From the NCBI GenBank assembly GCA_034190085.1, contig JAXHTS010000012.1, forward strand, positions 1 through 64,000: a DNA stretch of 64,000 nt. Direction: 5' to 3'. Each line of letters opens with the position of its first letter. Position 1 is the first letter of the stretch. Position numbers and translations under genes: made by a program. The DNA is from Spirochaetota bacterium. GTDB taxonomy: Bacteria; Spirochaetota; UBA4802; JAFGDQ01. Positions 46,595-56,615 of this stretch are shown here, piece after piece. Below the pieces are notes generated by a model. The model did no database searches. It was not told the origin of the DNA and saw nothing but the letters and a program-made list of their open reading frames with translations.

Positions 46595-48329
46595 GGGGTT
46601 GGTGGGAACAGGGCCAAATTTTTACATAATTTAATTGTAATACTATTTCTTTCCCCCATCACTACTTTATTAGCATTCATTAATACATAAATTAGTTTTA
46701 TTGTCATTATTAGAAATTCGAGCTTTACCTTCAGCAGACCCTTCAATCTAAATCTAGTAAAATTGCGATTATTTTTAATCTGTCCAAAAACCGGCTCAAT
46801 ACTGCCTGCTCTTTTAGAATATATTGCTTTCGCATTATCTCCAGACATCTTTTTCCTCATCTCTTGTCTATATACTACATAGCCATCGTCCTCTATTGTT
46901 CGATATCCGCGCCTTATGTCTTCCTTTGTGATTATGCAAACCTCTCTTTCATGACAGAACACATACTTCTTAAGCTTGCAGCCATATTGAGTATATTTCT
47001 TCCCATCCCTAATGAATTCCCTCATAAATTCCAAAGACTCTCTTGCAGGACAAACCCAGATATCATTATCTTCATCAAATTCAAAATTTTCCTTATGAAA
47101 TTTATTCTTCCCCAAATCGGTCTTCTCACTACGATTAAACATTGATATGTACGCATCAATATTCTCTTCTCCAAGGTCAATATTATCTTTAAGCTGTTCT
47201 ACCATCGGTTCCAATTGATATTGATCATTTTCATCTTGAGTTATATCTGCTGCCACAATTATTTGATTATTAGATATCGCCTGAACATTGTAACATTCCT
47301 AGGTAATACTATCACTTTGCATAACACGACAATCAGTATCTGTTATATTTAAAAACATATCTCCATCTGATGATCCATATTCATCAAGAAGAACTTCTAT
47401 GGAATCATATTCTGTCAGCAATTTATCTGTATCATCCAATTTCTGGATCACTATTCTATTCTTCTTATAAACAGCTTTACTCCCCTCTTGAAAAGAAACA
47501 TCTTCTTTGTCAACTAAAGAAAATCCTCTTTGATCATTATCGCCACTACCTTCAGCAGATGTATCTTCTTTGCATCAATATTGGCCATCCTTTAGGGCAT
47601 CCAGTCTCTTTATGATCTTCTCTCTATTCCTCTCTTCAATATCCTCATCCAATTCATCCTGCTCCTCCCATTCTCTTAAATATCTCTCAACGTGTTCAAC
47701 TATCTCCTTCTGCCTATTGATCCATTCAGACTTCTTTCGCGTCTTACTAAAACTCGCCTGTGCCTCAATCTTGCTACCGTCCAATGCAAATAAGCTATTA
47801 TTTCTTACAATCCCAGCATCCACGGCTAAGAATACTGATGATTCAAATAACTCTCTGATCGCCTCTCTATGCTTTATCCTGAAATCACATATTGTCCTGC
47901 GTTTTATTATATGACCACCCACTAAATATATAAAACGTAAATCAGTCCTCACTAATTCTGCTATCTTCACACTGCTGGTTATACCCTTATAAAATGCATA
48001 CAATAATATACTCAACTGATCCTGAGGAGAAAACTTCTTCCCTCCTTCCCTGCTGTAACTAGCTGTTATGGAACCTATATCTAATTTTTCTAATAAATCC
48101 TTGAATAGAAAAACTTCATCATCCTCACAAAGGCGATCTCCTACATAATGATTTAAAAAAAGTATCCCTTGATCACTCTGATTTTCTTTTATCCTTTTCA
48201 TTCCGTCATATCCCTTCAAAATATCCCAAATTTTAAGGATATTTTAAAAATAAATATTATTTTTAAAACAATATTTTATAAAGACAAAAACAAAATAACA
48301 AAATTAGCCCCAGTTCCCGCCAACCCTCA
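46595..48329 (-). mobile_element. IS1182-type insertion sequence, transposase with two nonsense codons
   Basis: A single minus-strand frame from 48219 to 46540 gives an IS1182-family (DDE) transposase: N-terminal DUF772-type domain (SPQDQLSILLYAFYKGITS, RRTICDFRIKH, FALDGSKIEAQAS), central DDE region and C-terminal SIEPVFGQIKNN plus FRLKGL. TGA at 47575-47577 and TAG at 47299-47301 interrupt it; the frame continues after both. Imperfect inverted repeats of about 24 bases flank it (GGGTTGGTGGGAAC near 46598 and its complement GTTCCCGCCAACCC near 48313). The last codons of the frame run through the inner repeat. Inactive unless stops are read through. Confidence 0.75.
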
Positions 48330-48444
48330 CGTGCCATCAATAAAAATAATACAACTTGCTTGACATACATTTTTTTTTGGGTATCAGTATACTTATATTC
48401 AAGTATTGAATATATGTTATTCACAACCAATATAGGAAAGTAGA

Positions 48445-49941
48445 ATGGAGAAAAAGAATTGCTGTTCCGGAGAAGAAATTTTTATTACTACAAATGGCCT
48501 TTCATACAATGACTTTATTATTCTTCCAGGATATATTGATTTCACACCGGATGAGGTTGATCTTGAATCAAATCTTACAAGAAATCTTAAAATTAAAAAG
48601 CCGCTTATTTCAAGCCCAATGGACACGGTTACTGAATCGAGGATGGCAATCAGTATGGCGCTTGTAGGTGGAATAGGGATTGTCCATTATAATAATACTA
48701 TTGAAGAACAGATAGAAGAGATCCATAAGGTGAAGAGATTCGAAAAGGGTTTTATAATGGACCCAATTGTATTATCCCCTGACAACACTATAGGAGACAT
48801 TGATAAGATAAAGGACAAATACGGTTTCTCCGGTATACCAATCACAGTTGATGGGAAACTCAATTCTAAATTAGTTGGGATTGTAACAAATAGGGATATC
48901 GACTTTGAGATTGACAAGAGAAGAAGGCTCTCTGAAGTAATGACAAGGGACCTGCTTACAGCAGACAAAAATATATCACTCTCAGAGGCAAATGAAATTC
49001 TGAAAAAATCCAAGAAGGGCAAACTTCCAATAATAGATGAGAATGGAAATCTTATTGCCTTGATGTGTAGAAATGATTTATTAACCAATAAAGAGTATCC
49101 CTTTGCATCAAAAGATGACCAAAAACAATTGATGGTTGGTGCTGCGATATCCACTAGAGATGAGTCAAGGGATAGATTGGATGAATTAGTGAAGGCCGGA
49201 ATAGATGTTGTTGTAATAGACTCAGCTCAGGGCAATTCGATTTATCAGATTGAATTGATTAAGTACATTAAGAAGAGATACCCCTCTCTTAATATAATCG
49301 GCGGGAATGTAGTCACTGAATATCAATGCGAGAGTTTAATAAAAGCAGGAGTTGATGCCCTAAGGGTTGGCATGGGAGCTGGTTCAATATGCACTACCCA
49401 AACCACAATGGCGGTGGGCAGAGCTCAAGCAACCGCTGTTTACAGATGCGCTAAATATGCGAAGGATTATGGGATACCGGTCATAGCTGATGGCGGGATA
49501 TCGAATATAGGGCATATTATCAAAGCTCTTGCTTTAGGGGCCTCGCTGGCAATGATGGGATCAATGTTTGCTGGTACTGAAGAAGCCCCAGGGGACTACT
49601 TCTATGAAGATGGTGTCAGACTAAAAAGATATAGAGGTATGGCCTCATTCGAGGCTATGGAAAAGGGTGGTGGGAAGAGATACTTTGTTGATGATGACAA
49701 CTTAAAGGTAGCCCAGGGAGTATCCGGAGCTGTCGTAGATAAGGGCTCGATACTCGAATATGTACCCTATTTGGTTCAAGGCCTTAAGCATTCATTTCAG
49801 GATATTGGTGCAAAAAATATTAAAAAATTACATCATATGCTCTATTCAGGAGATATAAGATTTGAACTCAGGTCCTTTTCAGCACAGAAAGAGGGTGGAA
49901 TACATGATATGCATTCATATAAAGAGTTAAAGTATATGTAG
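48445..49941 (+). CDS. guaB: Inosine-5'-monophosphate dehydrogenase
   Basis: 498 residues, full length. It oxidises IMP to XMP with NAD, the controlling step of GMP synthesis. A split TIM barrel carries two CBS domains (about residues 100-220). The catalytic cysteine lies in [11 protein letters not shown], with [14 protein letters not shown] for phosphate binding and [12 protein letters not shown] flap residues. The barrel and both CBS domains are intact. Promoter-like AT-rich sequence with TTGACA-like TTGACATAC lies near 48359. Confidence 0.96.
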   Translation: MEKKNCCSGEEIFITTNGLSYNDFIILPGYIDFTPDEVDLESNLTRNLKIKKPLISSPMDTVTESRMAISMALVGGIGIVHYNNTIEEQIEEIHKVKRFEKGFIMDPIVLSPDNTIGDIDKIKDKYGFSGIPITVDGKLNSKLVGIVTNRDIDFEIDKRRRLSEVMTRDLLTADKNISLSEANEILKKSKKGKLPIIDENGNLIALMCRNDLLTNKEYPFASKDDQKQLMVGAAISTRDESRDRLDELVKAGIDVVVIDSAQGNSIYQIELIKYIKKRYPSLNIIGGNVVTEYQCESLIKAGVDALRVGMGAGSICTTQTTMAVGRAQATAVYRCAKYAKDYGIPVIADGGISNIGHIIKALALGASLAMMGSMFAGTEEAPGDYFYEDGVRLKRYRGMASFEAMEKGGGKRYFVDDDNLKVAQGVSGAVVDKGSILEYVPYLVQGLKHSFQDIGAKNIKKLHHMLYSGDIRFELRSFSAQKEGGIHDMHSYKELKYM

Positions 49942-50176
49942 TCACTTTTATTATTAACCTCAATGTAATCCCTATTTACTTGAAAGGTATCAAATCTTCG
50001 TAATACATTAAATATATTCCTCTGCTTGTAGTATAATGGAAGATGAATAACAAATTCTTCATTTTCCCCCACCTAAAAAGAATGATAATCTCAGTTTCTG
50101 GTAAGCTAATTTACTATTGAATACCTATTGCCCGTTTGATATAAGTGAAAACGTCTTCGGACTCTCAAATAAAAGT

Positions 50177-50776
50177 TTACTTCTCAAATTCAGCTTTAAT
50201 ATTAAATACTTTATAGAATTCTTTTGCCATTGCTTTAGCTACGGATTTTGGTGATTTAGCAGAATCACATTCATAAGTGACTATCATTAAGGTTACACCA
50301 TTTTGAATATCTATCAATTTTGCACTGGCAAAACTTGCATAATTTGTCGTCTTTGATGTTGGTGCTGGAGTCCAAATATATAATGTTAAACAGCTACAAC
50401 ACTGTTTCCAAGCTGGTGTACTTTTCTCATGGGTAGCAACTACTTTTACATTACCATATATTAATGCGTCTACTCCCTTCAACTTCCCAACAGCCAAATT
50501 TGGATTATCAATAATTCCAGCCATGGTCATATTCTGCTCTTTTAACAATTTTTCAAGAATTTGACGGTCTATAATTTCGAGATTTGTCCTCATTAGATAC
50601 ATTGATAAGCTATCTGCAATTGAGTCCCATGTTATTGCATCAGATGATTTTAGTGGGATTATAGCCACTCTTTTTATTTTGGAGATTGCTTGACGTTTAA
50701 TGATTGTACTATCTGCATGCACGCATGCACAGATATAAGCTGTAACACCTATAAGTAAGATTACAAATTTTCTCAT
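50177..50776 (-). CDS. CsgG-like lipoprotein
   Basis: 199 residues with a signal peptide ending TAYICAC, a plausible lipobox. RVAIIPLKSSD, DSLSMYLMRTNLEIIDR, LLKEQNMTMAGI and LKGVDALIYGNVKV follow the CsgG/LpoB-like fold, which builds outer-membrane secretion pores or regulates peptidoglycan enzymes. No curli genes are nearby. It is encoded alone; a peri-envelope role is inferred. Confidence 0.7.
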   Translation of the reverse strand: MRKFVILLIGVTAYICACVHADSTIIKRQAISKIKRVAIIPLKSSDAITWDSIADSLSMYLMRTNLEIIDRQILEKLLKEQNMTMAGIIDNPNLAVGKLKGVDALIYGNVKVVATHEKSTPAWKQCCSCLTLYIWTPAPTSKTTNYASFASAKLIDIQNGVTLMIVTYECDSAKSPKSVAKAMAKEFYKVFNIKAEFEK

Positions 50777-51619
50777 CTACCCTGCCTCCATAGGATATAT
50801 GCATATAATCAATAGAAATTATTCTTTCAAAAGGACTTGGTTTATCTGAAAATCCCACACTATAATAACAGGTTGGGAATCATATTGAAACTACATTACT
50901 ATAAAAAAATAAATGTATAAAAATTACAAGGATAAAACTTAGCTTTATAAAGAAGTGAATGTCCTTTCATATTTCAGTCCTGTAGTACATTTAACAAAGG
51001 AAATAACACTACACCTATGATATAACGAATAATTATTTCTGCAGTGACTGGAAAACAAGAAACGAAGCATACTCGACCATTATTATATTATCACTAAGAA
51101 AGATGTTGAGCGAAGAATTGTTGGCATGAATGGGCGGAGCAAGACTATGACAAATTTCATTCACCTGCAAATTCAATAATACAATTATATAATTTTTCAT
51201 GAAATTTATAGAAGAATACACAAAGGTAAGGATGTTACACTAAAATTTTATCTATGGATTACTATACAATTTAATATAACAAAACAATCAACGAATTCGT
51301 AATATAGCATTATCAAGCAGATCACTATAATATTTACATGTCTACTTATGAAGCTGTGTGGTGGGGATAAAAGGATGCTATATTGTGCTTCTCTAATATT
51401 GAAGAGAATGAAAAAAAATTATAAGGGATGAGGGTAATCATGTAATAATTGGGCTTGTGAATAATATAAAGCCAATATTAGCGTAATAACAAAACCTAAT
51501 TGACAGAAGTGTTAGTTAGAGTCAACGTAATAGATCACACTGCTCAAGTGGTTTCACTTAAGTAGAATAATCCCAGAGCATCATGGTTTACTAATTTTTC
51601 CTTAACACTAAGGGCATAT
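50777..51619. other. Long intergenic region, nothing recognised
   Basis: About 840 AT-rich bases between the CsgG-like gene and the amidohydrolase. Only short, low-quality frames are present. A slightly GC-richer patch at 51100-51150 (TTGAGCGAAG, GAATGGGCGGAGC) resembles no family seen. It may be a decayed gene. Confidence 0.4.
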
Positions 51620-52423
51620 ATGAAAGGAAGGCTTCCAATTTTAATTATCATTCCTCATGGCGGACAGAGAGTGCCTGATGAATTATCTGGTTTAGAGGTG
51701 ATCGATAGGTTTAATCTATTCATTGAATCCGATACCTGTGCAAATGAACTCTTTGCCTTTGAAAATGAGGTGATTTCAAAAATAGATACACAAATTTCAC
51801 GCCTCTTCGTAGATCTCGACAGAAGTCCTCTCTCTACTACTCAACGATCCTACGATGGTGTGTTAAAACGGGAAACCATTACTGGCAAGAAAATATATAG
51901 AGATGGAGTTTTCCCTGACGAAATAGCCATGACCAATATATTAAAGAGATACTACTTTCCCTTACACAAATCTATCGAAAGGATTATTAATAAAGGAGAG
52001 ATTAAATTTATTATTGATTGCCATACGATGTTGGCAGTTGGGGCAAAGAACTCAGTTGATTCAGGGAAGCCAAGACCACTAATTATTATAGAGAATATAG
52101 TTAAGCATAACGAGAAAGATATAAAGACATGCACAGATGAATTGGCTTTAGGATTCCTTGAATGTATGAAAACGTTCTTTTCTGAGGAAGACGCTACTGT
52201 TGCTGGAAGATTCAACCTGAATAATAATTTATTTAATCCCTATATATTGAAAAAATATGGTTTAGGGAGTATCCCAATGTTAAGATTTTCAATTTCAAGA
52301 TCGCTTTTCCTAAACGATACCTACTTTAGTTACGATTATTTAAGGATTGATGATATTAGGATATCTGAACTCAGGAAAATGATATGGAAGGGAATAGAGA
52401 AATTTTCTTATAAATATTTATAA
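51620..52423 (+). CDS. N-formylglutamate amidohydrolase family protein
   Basis: 267 residues. IIPHGGQRVPDEL near the N-terminus, the LFVDLDRSPLSTT block, YYFPLHKSIER and FIIDCHTMLAVG follow the FGase family, in which His and Asp/Glu bind zinc and N-formylglutamate (or another N-acyl amino acid) is hydrolysed. No histidine-degradation genes are near, so the substrate is open. It stands alone. Confidence 0.8.
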   Translation: MKGRLPILIIIPHGGQRVPDELSGLEVIDRFNLFIESDTCANELFAFENEVISKIDTQISRLFVDLDRSPLSTTQRSYDGVLKRETITGKKIYRDGVFPDEIAMTNILKRYYFPLHKSIERIINKGEIKFIIDCHTMLAVGAKNSVDSGKPRPLIIIENIVKHNEKDIKTCTDELALGFLECMKTFFSEEDATVAGRFNLNNNLFNPYILKKYGLGSIPMLRFSISRSLFLNDTYFSYDYLRIDDIRISELRKMIWKGIEKFSYKYL

Positions 52424-52807
52424 ATAGTATTATTAGCAGAACTCGGACCTGTAATCATACTTGTCCCTATACCCTTTAGTAATGATCGTTAGCTTACTAA
52501 TCTGTTAAGACTCATTGGGCGATGCTTGCATTAGGGATGATTTTACTTTTGCCTAAGAGCTTTTTCCTATATTATTTTGTATATTAGCTTGAGATGACAC
52601 AGACGTTATGAAGAGTAATTATTTAATTTGCCATATTTCTAGCAATATAATTAATTTTTACTTGCATGTATTGTTGATATATGTAGTATAGGTGACTATA
52701 TTGTTTTGAGAATATAGGTTCTATCAAATCCTAACAATCAGATTCATTTGATATATTAAGAGACTTAATTACATAAGTCAAAAAAAACAATTGAGGTGAA
52801 ATAATCA
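52424..52807. other. Intergenic region before the small charged protein
   Basis: About 380 bases without a gene. TTGCAT near 52662 and a downstream TATAGG-like box could be a promoter for the small gene; nothing else stands out. Confidence 0.35.
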
Positions 52808-52978
52808 ATGAACGGTAAATCATTAAAACAATTACAAGCTGAGGAAAAGAGAAAAAAAGAGAAGGTTGAAAAGCTCTCCGCTCAATTAAAAGAAGAGAAG
52901 GCATTACTTGCTCAACTTAAAAGAGACATCGCAGTCAAAAAGAAAGAAGAAGGGGGAGCAAAGAAGAGAAGTAGATGA
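52808..52978 (+). CDS. 56-residue lysine/glutamate-rich coiled-coil protein
   Basis: ATG 52808 follows TTGAGGTGA. The frame gives 56 residues (MNGKSLKQLQAEEKRKKEKV, then EKALLAQLKRDIAVKKKEEG and a GGAKKRSR tail), almost wholly a charged coiled coil with no hydrophobic core. A strong terminator 55 bases downstream supports a separate transcript. Comparable basic small proteins bind nucleic acid or ribosomes, but no family is recognised. The ORF is too short for routine gene calling. Confidence 0.55.
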   Translation: MNGKSLKQLQAEEKRKKEKVEKLSAQLKEEKALLAQLKRDIAVKKKEEGGAKKRSR

Positions 52979-53033
52979 CAAGGGCTTGTGCTACAACCTA
53001 ATAACCACCTACAGTTATATTTATAATCATTCT

Positions 53034-53058
53034 GGGGGGAGCTTACCCCCCATTTTTA
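53034..53058 (+). terminator. Rho-independent terminator of the small charged gene
   Basis: Six G's (53034-53039) pair with six C's (53046-53051) around AGCTTA, followed by ATTTTTA. It is the strongest intrinsic terminator in the window and lies 55 bases past the 56-residue gene. Confidence 0.8.
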
Positions 53059-53439
53059 TTCTATTATTTAAATTTGAGCCTACAAGGATTCAATTCTTAG
53101 ACATAAAATATCTCATTAGACTATAATAGTGAGGTTTTCATTAGTACTATGATTATGTAAACAAAATATATCTTAAGCATACCACATCCGCATCAAGAAT
53201 TGGTACTCCTCCTAATTTTTTTATTAAATTTTGTTAATTTCAAAGAAATCAAATATCTCCAATCTCTGGATAATAACGGGATAAATAATAATTACAGACT
53301 AGTCAATATTATGTATTATCTGTTATACCTCTTGTTGAATAAACTATACTTGACAGATCAATCGTTATCAAGTACAAAATAAATATTATCATATATAATG
53401 GCAATGAGTCATTTGTTACACACATGAGGAGAATTCATT
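53059..53439. other. Intergenic region before the PilZ gene
   Basis: About 380 AT-rich bases with no credible gene. TTGACA-like TTGACAG at 53350 and a TAAATA at 53378 may be the promoter of the PilZ gene, at rather long spacing. Confidence 0.35.
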
Positions 53440-53442
53440 TTG

Positions 53443-54609
53443 ATGGAAGTCAAGCATAGAAGAGAGAGAGATTTTGAGGATTTGAACAGCTATGATAATA
53501 TTCTTGAACTGTTGGGAGCTGACTTCAGAAATAGAGATTTTCACCTTAAGCATACTTTTGACAAGAGTGAGGTTCGGATAACGGAAATCCTGGATGACGG
53601 AAGCATTATGATCGTTACTGATCCTGATTTTATGCCTGAAGATAAGAATATCACTATATATGGGTTGTTGGACAGATATCTAGAATTAAATTTGGACCTG
53701 GAAGAGGTTCGGGGCCCAGGATATTTCAAATGTAAAATAGATAACATAAAAAGGGCAACCAGGGTAAGGAAAGATATAAGGTTTAAGGTTAATCCAGATG
53801 ATGTTGTTGCTACCAATTTCAAGGTCTCGAAACATACTATTGATATCACTAATTTCAAGATTCCAACCAGTATAAAAGTGATACTCGATCAATTCCAATC
53901 AAGGAATTCAAAACTATCGGATATAGTTAAGGTAGATATTCTTGAGTACGGAGAGATAATTTTTGATGAGGTTAAAAAGACGGGCAAAGCTCTATTCATA
54001 GAGGATACATCGAAACAAGAATCACACAAGGCATTAACAGAGGATTTCATTGATCTGTACAACCTTCTAGGAGATCAGCTTGAGACTTATATGAAAAAGA
54101 ATATTGAGAGAGGCTATAAATCTCTAATTATATGCCCAGTTATATATATTTCTGAAACAGAGGAGTCTTTACCTTTTGCATATATTCAGATTATATCAAA
54201 GGGAGATCTTTTTACGCTAGATAGAATGATTGAGATTAAAGAACTCTCATTTAATCTTGTTGATAGGATAAGAGATGCTAATACCATATTATTGCAGGTT
54301 CATCAGCAGATTATTGATATAAGCAGATCCGGGGCGAAGATCAAGATAAGCAATGAGAATCTGAAAAAATATCTCGTACATTCCAAGGGTTTTATTTTTG
54401 ATATAGTATTTAAGCTTCAGGCGCCTATTACGATTTATGCTGAGATTCGGTGTATTTTTCATGATAATGATAATAATATGTATATTGGTGTAGATTTTGA
54501 GGGTAATTCATCGCGAGAGGATGAGATGAAACGATTCAACTCTATATTAGAACCAATGATAAAGGATTATAAGAAAAGGCTTATAAAAGAGGTGAAGCAG
54601 AAAAGATAA
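53443..54609 (+). CDS. DUF1577 family protein with C-terminal PilZ domain
   Basis: 388 residues from ATG 53443, preceded by GAGGAG. The long N-terminal region (about residues 1-270, with VRGPGYFKCKIDNIKRATRVRKD in the middle) resembles the Leptospira-type DUF1577, and the C-terminal 110 residues carry PilZ features: DISRSGAKIKI and IYIGVDFEG-type (NNMYIGVDFEG) strands. The R-x3-R that would bind c-di-GMP appears in the middle as RATRVRKDIRF. It should respond to cyclic di-GMP. Family membership is the best lineage marker in the window. Confidence 0.75.
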   Translation: MEVKHRRERDFEDLNSYDNILELLGADFRNRDFHLKHTFDKSEVRITEILDDGSIMIVTDPDFMPEDKNITIYGLLDRYLELNLDLEEVRGPGYFKCKIDNIKRATRVRKDIRFKVNPDDVVATNFKVSKHTIDITNFKIPTSIKVILDQFQSRNSKLSDIVKVDILEYGEIIFDEVKKTGKALFIEDTSKQESHKALTEDFIDLYNLLGDQLETYMKKNIERGYKSLIICPVIYISETEESLPFAYIQIISKGDLFTLDRMIEIKELSFNLVDRIRDANTILLQVHQQIIDISRSGAKIKISNENLKKYLVHSKGFIFDIVFKLQAPITIYAEIRCIFHDNDNNMYIGVDFEGNSSREDEMKRFNSILEPMIKDYKKRLIKEVKQKR

Positions 54610-54661
54610 ATTCTTTGATCGATTCCAACACAATAAGGGCTTCTCACAATTTAGAAAGGGA

Positions 54662-55366
54662 TTACTGTCTGTTTTTGATGTGTTTAACAATTTCAGCATC
54701 TGATTTTCTCGTATATAAGGGGATTACACTGTTGATATCACTATACTGGGTGGGCGATTTGTGATATTGAATTTTTGTTAACTCGCATGCGATTTCTCCA
54801 GATGGTATAAAATTTGACATAAGCCTATGAATATTTATTCTGCTATTTATAAGGCTATAAAATTTTTCTGCACCATCCCCAACTAAATACGTCATATATT
54901 CATTAACAATGTTATCTATTAAAAAATCCATTTGGTAATCACCAGGTGGGATAATCTCATTAGGATGCAAGGGATTTTCACCTCTCCTGTACAAAGCCCC
55001 AAAGACCCTACCCTTTTTAGCATCAAAGGCTATTAGAATATTTTCATTTATACTCGCCTCTACTGAAGTGGCATAGATAAGATGAGTTTTAATACCTATA
55101 AGTGGAACCTCAAGCACTTGAGCTAACATCCTTGCTGTGCTTACTGCGATTCGTATACCAGTAAAGGATCCTGGTCCGATTCCAACACCGATAACATCTA
55201 TGTCGTTGATCGATATGCCTAAATCCTTTAATGTACAATCAATACTATCAAAAAGGCTTGTTGAGTGAGATACATCTATTGCTCTAGTTTTATCTGATGT
55301 CTTATCAATTGATGTAGCTGCTACTAATTCCACAGAGGTGGCAGTGTCAATCATCAGGATATTCAA
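54662..55366 (-). CDS. tsaB: tRNA threonylcarbamoyl adenosine modification protein TsaB
   Basis: 234 residues of the Kae1/TsaB ASKHA-fold family: ILMIDTATSVELVA at the start, GVGIGPGSFTGIRI near residue 60, which is the TsaB signature, and the CELTKIQYHK helix near the end. TsaB forms the TsaB-TsaD-TsaE complex that installs t6A on tRNA. It overlaps the end of tsaE by 20 bases on the same strand. Confidence 0.9.
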   Translation of the reverse strand: MNILMIDTATSVELVAATSIDKTSDKTRAIDVSHSTSLFDSIDCTLKDLGISINDIDVIGVGIGPGSFTGIRIAVSTARMLAQVLEVPLIGIKTHLIYATSVEASINENILIAFDAKKGRVFGALYRRGENPLHPNEIIPPGDYQMDFLIDNIVNEYMTYLVGDGAEKFYSLINSRINIHRLMSNFIPSGEIACELTKIQYHKSPTQYSDINSVIPLYTRKSDAEIVKHIKNRQ

Positions 55367-55772
55367 TTATTATTCTCCTAATATTATGCTTTATCCATTC
55401 AATACATATTTTTATCGCAGTATAGGGCAATCTATTTTCAGCCCTCTCCGCCCATTCTATTACAGATACCCCCCTCCCTTCCCAGTATTCCTCAAAGCTG
55501 AGCATGTCAAATTCAACATCATTCTCAATCCTATAGAGATCAAAATGATAAAGGGGAATCTCATTATTATATATTTCTAATAAAATAAAGGAAGGGCTTG
55601 TAATATCTTCATCAATTCCCAATCCCCTTGCTATACCCTTTGTAGTGATGGTTTTCCCGGTGCCTATCTCGCCATATAACGCATAGATATCACCTCTTTT
55701 GGCATTCCTGCCAATTCCCTCTGCCCATAGGAGAGTCTCTTCCTCTGAGTATGTAATAATCTCTCTTTTCAT
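55347..55772 (-). CDS. tsaE: tRNA threonylcarbamoyl adenosine modification ATPase TsaE
   Basis: 141 residues, normal size. Walker A GEIGTGKTITTKGIA (residues about 33-47), SPSFILLEIY, LYHFDLYRI and SVIEWAERAE are the complete TsaE set. It hydrolyses ATP to reset the TsaBD complex during t6A synthesis. Its end overlaps tsaB, so the pair is translationally coupled. Confidence 0.93.
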   Translation of the reverse strand: MKREIITYSEEETLLWAEGIGRNAKRGDIYALYGEIGTGKTITTKGIARGLGIDEDITSPSFILLEIYNNEIPLYHFDLYRIENDVEFDMLSFEEYWEGRGVSVIEWAERAENRLPYTAIKICIEWIKHNIRRIIIEYPDD

Positions 55773-56186
55773 ATTTACATTGTTATTGCTACTACTGTCT
55801 ATACATGTTAATTTTCCTTCATTGATATGGATTAGTTAAGACCTATTAGAATGTCAACTGAGAAACGTCTATTCATTAGTATCATTTCTATATTAATGTC
55901 TATATCAACTAGGCATATACATAAAGATGAGACTTTTGATATGTCTATTAGGCAATTCTTAGTATGACAAAAATGATTGAAAAATATACTAAAATAATAA
56001 ATAATATACAACATAACCTTTGCATTCAAACTGAGGATTTTTCCCCTTGATACATGGTAATACAGTACTTTTTATTAAATATGATATGTCTTAGGGATTC
56101 AAGCAATAGACTAAGGTCACCTTTAGGTGATTATCTATTTATGACTGACATAAAGGGAGAATAATTAATATGGAGGATATCTCATA

Positions 56187-56483
56187 ATGAAATACGGTAA
56201 TCGTTGGTACGATAAAAATCCTGAATTGTCAGAATTATTTGAGCAAATCAAGGAGTGCAATAAACGAAGGAGAGATGAAATACTACTCGATGTAAAAAAC
56301 ATAATTGTAGAATCAGACCCAGAATTGATCGATAGACATGTTATGGAGTTCTCGCTGGATCTAAAAAGAAGATGGTACGATAAGGATCCCATATCATGGA
56401 TGATAATAAATGGATTAAAATATGCAGATGATAAACTTATAGAACAAATTGTTGAATATTACAGGCAAAGGTTTAAGCAATAG
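56187..56483 (+). CDS. Small helical protein with duplicated RWYDK motif
   Basis: 98 residues, ATG preceded by ATGGAGGA. RWYDKNPELSELFEQI near residue 6 and RWYDKDPISWMIINGL near residue 61 form an internal repeat of about 55 residues, and both are followed by helix-rich charged stretches. No family recognised; it may be a lineage-specific protein. A long perfect hairpin follows. Confidence 0.6.
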   Translation: MKYGNRWYDKNPELSELFEQIKECNKRRRDEILLDVKNIIVESDPELIDRHVMEFSLDLKRRWYDKDPISWMIINGLKYADDKLIEQIVEYYRQRFKQ

Positions 56484-56505
56484 AATTAATACAAAGGCTG
56501 TTCAT

Positions 56506-56548
56506 CAGCTCATTGTCGAGGATACCGAGCGCCCTCGACAATGAGCTG
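56506..56548. terminator. 16-bp perfect inverted repeat between convergent genes
   Basis: CAGCTCATTGTCGAGG (56506-56521) and CCTCGACAATGAGCTG (56533-56548) pair perfectly around an 11-base loop. It lies after the stops of both the RWYDK protein gene and the AraC-type gene. Its place suits a bidirectional terminator, though no T run follows on either strand; it could also be a protein-binding palindrome. Confidence 0.6.
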
Positions 56549-56615
56549 CGGATTCAACAAACAGGGCATACTGCAAACATAGCATGCATCAGTATACTCC
56601 TCTGACGCGCTTTCA

